DNA of 9,006 nucleotides from the NCBI GenBank assembly GCA_022705265.1, contig JAKJEU010000050.1:1-9006 (forward strand), written 5' to 3'. The stretch comes from Pseudomonadota bacterium. GTDB lineage: Bacteria > Pseudomonadota > Alphaproteobacteria > JAKJEU01. The notes below the pieces were generated by a model. It was not told where the DNA came from. It saw only the letters and a program-made list of their open reading frames with translations, and did no database searches. A program made the translations under genes and the position numbers. Positions 6,987 through 9,006 of the stretch are shown piece after piece (the first letter of the stretch is position 1; each line of letters begins with the position of its first letter).

Positions 6987-7099
6987 CAAGGGCTTTCCCT
7001 TGAAAGCAAAAATAATTGCTTGAAGAAAGAGCTTCATCACAAATAGCAGAACAAATTGCAACTCTCTGCCCATATTTTAGATTGTTGTTTAATAATCTA
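6987..7099 (-). promoter_or_regulatory. Structured 5' leader of rne with five stem-loops
   Basis: Reading the - strand transcript towards rne, five perfect stems follow each other. They are UAGAUU/AAUCUA (7099-7094 with 7083-7078, 10-nt loop), GCAGA/UCUGC (7069-7065 with 7050-7046, 14-nt loop), UGAAG/CUUCA (7036-7032 with 7025-7021, 6-nt loop), AAGCAA/UUGCUU (7021-7016 with 7009-7004, 6-nt loop) and CAAGGG/CCCUUG (7002-6997 with 6992-6987, AAAG loop). The third and fourth share base 7021. No U tract follows the last stem, so it is not a simple terminator. Enterobacterial rne has a long leader through which RNase E controls its own mRNA (the rne5 element). By analogy this leader may do the same, but I see no sequence similarity to rne5 and have no covariation data. 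Confidence 0.55.
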
Positions 7100-7137
7100 T
7101 AATCTTTCATTAAAATAAAACTCTTTCCTTTTAAAAC

Positions 7138-7166
7138 TTGTATAGCTAAAAATATAAAGCTATAAA
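7138..7166 (+). promoter_or_regulatory. Candidate promoter of amiC-mrcA
   Basis: TTGTAT (7138-7143), a 17-base spacer and TATAAA (7161-7166) predict a start near 7173 and a leader of about 40 nt before ATG 7213. The layout matches the TTGTTA-17-TATAAA site at 1849-1877. It occupies the same stretch as the opposing rne promoter, and its spacer contains most of the inverted repeat at 7141-7164. The -35 match is modest (3/6). Confidence 0.45.
7141..7164. repeat. Inverted repeat TATAGCT-N10-AGCTATA in the divergent promoter region
   Basis: Perfect 7-bp arms at 7141-7147 and 7158-7164 flank an AT-only 10-base centre. The repeat lies between the -35 and -10 boxes predicted for amiC and overlaps that -10. 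As DNA it could be an operator for a dimeric regulator. As RNA in the rne direction it would form a stem at or very near the 5' end. Neither role is shown by the sequence alone. Confidence 0.45.
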
Positions 7167-7170
7167 GTAT

Positions 7171-7199
7171 AAAATAACCATCTATTAATTAAAGAACAA
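7171..7199 (-). promoter_or_regulatory. Candidate promoter of the rne operon
   Basis: On the - strand TTGTTC (7199-7194) is followed after 17 bases by TATTTT (7176-7171), with a predicted start near 7164 and a leader of about 200 nt. A second -10-like TATACT (7171-7166) lies immediately downstream but has a poor -35 partner. The region is very AT-rich, so the choice is uncertain. A start near 7164 would place the 7-bp inverted repeat 7141-7164 at the extreme 5' end of the mRNA. Confidence 0.3.
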
Positions 7200-7212
7200 T
7201 ATAATTATTATC

Positions 7213-8340
7213 ATGATTAAAAAAATTATTTTAAGTTTATGCCTTTTTCTCTATTCTTCCCTTGCTTTTGCTGGGGTTGAGGTCAGTTCTTTAAGAATTG
7301 GAGAACACGATAATTCGATCCGAATCGTAATTGATTTGTCGGCTAAGGCGGAATATCAAGTGTTTCCTTTATCTAATCCTGACCGTTTAGTTATTGATAT
7401 AAACAATTCTGATATATCCTTTAAAAGGTCTTCTTTGCCTAAGCCTTTTGGGGTTATTGAGGCGATAAGACTTGGTCAAGTTAAGGGAAGTTCACGAGTC
7501 GTTTTTGAATTTAACGAATCGATAAAACCAGCAAAAATTTTTATGCTTACTCCCTCTGGTGGTTTTTCTTACCGTCTTGTTATCGATGTCGCAAGGGCTG
7601 AGGATAAGGTTGACAACAATAAAGCGATAAATGACAAAAAGGAAGTTACCAAAAAACCTTTAATCGTAATTGACCCTGGACATGGTGGAAAAGACCCTGG
7701 TGCGATTGGTGTTTCGGGGATAAAGGAAAAAGTAATAACCTTGTCTGCGGGATTGGAATTAAGAAAACAATTGCTTGCAACTAATAAGTATGATGTATAT
7801 ATGACAAGAGATAAAGACGAAACTTTATCCTTAGGATCAAGAGTTAAAAAAGCAAGAGATAAAAAGGCCGATTTATTTATATCTCTTCATGCAGACAGTA
7901 TAAGAAAATCAGGCACAAAAGGTCTTTCGGTTTATACTTTGTCAGACAGAGCATCAGATAAAGAAGCAGAAGCCTTAGCGGATAGAGAAAATAAAGCCGA
8001 TATCATAGCGGGAATTGATTTGTCCGCCGAAGCACCAGAAGTAGTTGGTATATTGATTGATTTAGCAAGAAGAGAAACCATGAATTATTCAGGACAGCTT
8101 GCAAATTTATTGGTACAAGAATTAAGAAAAGAAGTAACAACTTTGCCAAATACTCACCGTTCAGCGGGGTTTGCGGTTTTAAAGGCTCCTGATATACCTT
8201 CTGTGTTGCTTGAAATGGGTTATCTTTCAAACAAAGATGAGGAAAAGCTTTTAAAACGAGCTGATTACAGAAAAAGATTATTAGAAGCAGTGGTCGATGG
8301 TCTTGATAATTATTTTGACCAAAAATCATTGGCTTTTTAA
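7213..8340 (+). CDS. amiC: N-acetylmuramoyl-L-alanine amidase, AmiC/AmiB type
   Basis: This secreted zinc enzyme removes stem peptides from peptidoglycan during septum splitting. The 375-residue product starts with a signal peptide (MIKKIILSLCLFLYSSLAFA, cleavage near residue 20). An AMIN domain, which targets septal wall, spans about 22-128. An Asp/Lys/Asn-rich linker of about 20 residues leads to an Amidase_3 domain (149-368). Its zinc ligands His157 (DPGHGG), Glu172 and His226 (SLHAD) and catalytic Glu334 (LLEMGYLSN) are all present. The 245-295 insertion (SDKEAEALADREN... LARRETMNYS) corresponds to the regulatory helix that blocks the active site in AmiB/AmiC until a LytM/EnvC-type activator binds. 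No clear Shine-Dalgarno precedes the ATG; the nearest purine run, AAAGAA, is about 17 bases away. The gene diverges from rne and lies 24 bases before mrcA, the usual alphaproteobacterial layout, pairing wall cleavage with wall synthesis. Confidence 0.96.
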   Translation: MIKKIILSLCLFLYSSLAFAGVEVSSLRIGEHDNSIRIVIDLSAKAEYQVFPLSNPDRLVIDINNSDISFKRSSLPKPFGVIEAIRLGQVKGSSRVVFEFNESIKPAKIFMLTPSGGFSYRLVIDVARAEDKVDNNKAINDKKEVTKKPLIVIDPGHGGKDPGAIGVSGIKEKVITLSAGLELRKQLLATNKYDVYMTRDKDETLSLGSRVKKARDKKADLFISLHADSIRKSGTKGLSVYTLSDRASDKEAEALADRENKADIIAGIDLSAEAPEVVGILIDLARRETMNYSGQLANLLVQELRKEVTTLPNTHRSAGFAVLKAPDIPSVLLEMGYLSNKDEEKLLKRADYRKRLLEAVVDGLDNYFDQKSLAF

Positions 8341-8364
8341 CATTAAAATTGGTAAATTAAACAT

Positions 8365-9006
8365 ATGAAATCTATATTCAAATTAAGTCTTTCTTTTATG
8401 TCTTTTTTGTTTTTTGCAACTATTATGGGTGGTTGTATAGCAATAGGCGTGCTTCTTTATTACAGTAAGGGTTTGCCAGATTACAGGCAGTTAGAGGTTT
8501 ATACCCCAGCCGTAACAACAAGATTTTATGCAGGAGATGGAAGACTTTTGGCAGAATACGCTTCGGAAAAAAGGGTGTTTTTACCAATTGATGATATACC
8601 TTTTATTGTAAAACAAGCCTTTATTTCAGCCGAAGATAAAAGGTTTTATTCTCATTCTGGGCTTGATCCAATTGGTCTTCTTCGTGCGATGCTTTCTAAT
8701 ATCAATAATTTAAGAAATAATCGCAGAATGGGTGGGGCATCAACGATTACTCAGCAAGTTGCAAAAAACTTTTTGCTTACCAACGAACGCTCGATTGAAA
8801 GAAAAATTAAGGAAGCAATTATTTCTTTTCGTATGGAAAAAGCTTTTACAAAAGATCATATTTTAGAGCTTTATTTAAACGAAATATATCTTGGTGGCGG
8901 TTCATATGGTGTTGCTGCTGCTGCTATGTATTATTTTAACAAATCTGTTGAAGAATTAACCGTGGGTGAGGCGGCTTTTTTGGCGGCTCTTCCAAAGGCT
9001 CCTAAT
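8365..9006 (+). CDS. mrcA: Penicillin-binding protein 1A, N-terminal part (truncated by window end)
   Basis: This class A PBP polymerises glycan strands from lipid II and cross-links them. The 214 visible residues contain a short cytoplasmic start (MKSIFK), a membrane anchor at about 8-33, and most of the GT51 glycosyltransferase domain. Motif 1 is AEDKRFYSHSGLD with catalytic Glu90, motif 2 is GGASTITQQVAKN (123-135), motif 3 is RKIKEA (146-151), motif 4 is ILELYLNEIYLGGGSYG (166-182), and motif 5 is GEAAFLAALPKAP. The transpeptidase domain lies beyond the window; typical proteins have about 700-850 residues. The start ATG is 24 bases after the amiC stop, and only a weak GGT at 8351-8353 serves as a binding site. 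No promoter or terminator is visible in the gap, so it should be read with amiC. Confidence 0.95.
   Translation, partial: MKSIFKLSLSFMSFLFFATIMGGCIAIGVLLYYSKGLPDYRQLEVYTPAVTTRFYAGDGRLLAEYASEKRVFLPIDDIPFIVKQAFISAEDKRFYSHSGLDPIGLLRAMLSNINNLRNNRRMGGASTITQQVAKNFLLTNERSIERKIKEAIISFRMEKAFTKDHILELYLNEIYLGGGSYGVAAAAMYYFNKSVEELTVGEAAFLAALPKAPN

Noticed and set aside
6966..7073. A 36-residue N-terminal extension of RNase E from ATG 7073
   Set aside because: Family members start at the MTKKMLID-like sequence. There is no binding site upstream of 7073, while GGGAG sits correctly before 6965, and the segment is better explained as structured leader RNA.
6966..7130. The rne leader as a known structured RNA such as 6S RNA or SRP RNA
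   Set aside because: I compared it from memory with 6S and 4.5S RNA signatures and saw no convincing match. It has no terminator of its own before rne.
8003..8329. A 108-codon - strand frame within amiC
   Set aside because: It is antisense to the conserved Amidase_3 domain, with no binding site, motif or homologue that I recognise.

Overview
The window looks like a chromosomal segment from an AT-rich alphaproteobacterium (roughly one third G+C by eye). The main clues are RNase E with a large charged insertion inside its S1 domain and a C-terminal GWW motif, and the arrangement in which rne is divergent from an N-acetylmuramoyl-L-alanine amidase gene followed by a class A penicillin-binding protein gene (amiC, mrcA). 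That order is typical of alphaproteobacteria. The low G+C and Lys/Asn-rich proteins suggest a host- or gut-associated lineage, but the exact order cannot be settled from this sequence. I found no mobile element, CRISPR array, tRNA or rRNA.

Left part (1-2441, + strand): the 3' portion of glgA (glycogen synthase), then a small exported Sel1-repeat protein whose start overlaps the glgA stop. Next comes a hairpin terminator that appears to contain a complete promoter for the following gene. That gene encodes an unrecognised 170-residue acidic protein. It ends inside a second, bidirectional terminator shared with the convergent operon.

Middle part (2456-6965, - strand): a three-gene operon in the order rne (RNase E), a Nudix hydrolase, and tyrS (tyrosyl-tRNA synthetase). 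Gaps are only 23 and 29 bases, and no internal terminator is visible. RNase E carries a full catalytic half, a roughly 260-residue disordered Lys/Glu/Asn-rich tail and the terminal PNPase-binding GWW motif, so an RNA degradosome scaffold is expected.

Intergenic part (6966-7212): the divergent control region. It holds candidate promoters for amiC (+) and rne (-) that occupy the same DNA, a 7-bp inverted repeat, and an rne leader of about 200 nt with five successive stem-loops. Leader-based autoregulation of rne is the natural hypothesis.

Right part (7213-9006, + strand): amiC, encoding a secreted AMIN-domain zinc amidase that cleaves peptidoglycan at division, then the start of mrcA (PBP1A), which synthesises peptidoglycan. 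They are 24 bases apart and probably co-transcribed.

I see no convincing new multi-gene system. The most interesting material is regulatory: the rne leader, the overlapping divergent promoters and the promoter nested in a terminator. The hypothetical gene at 1916 is also worth a search.
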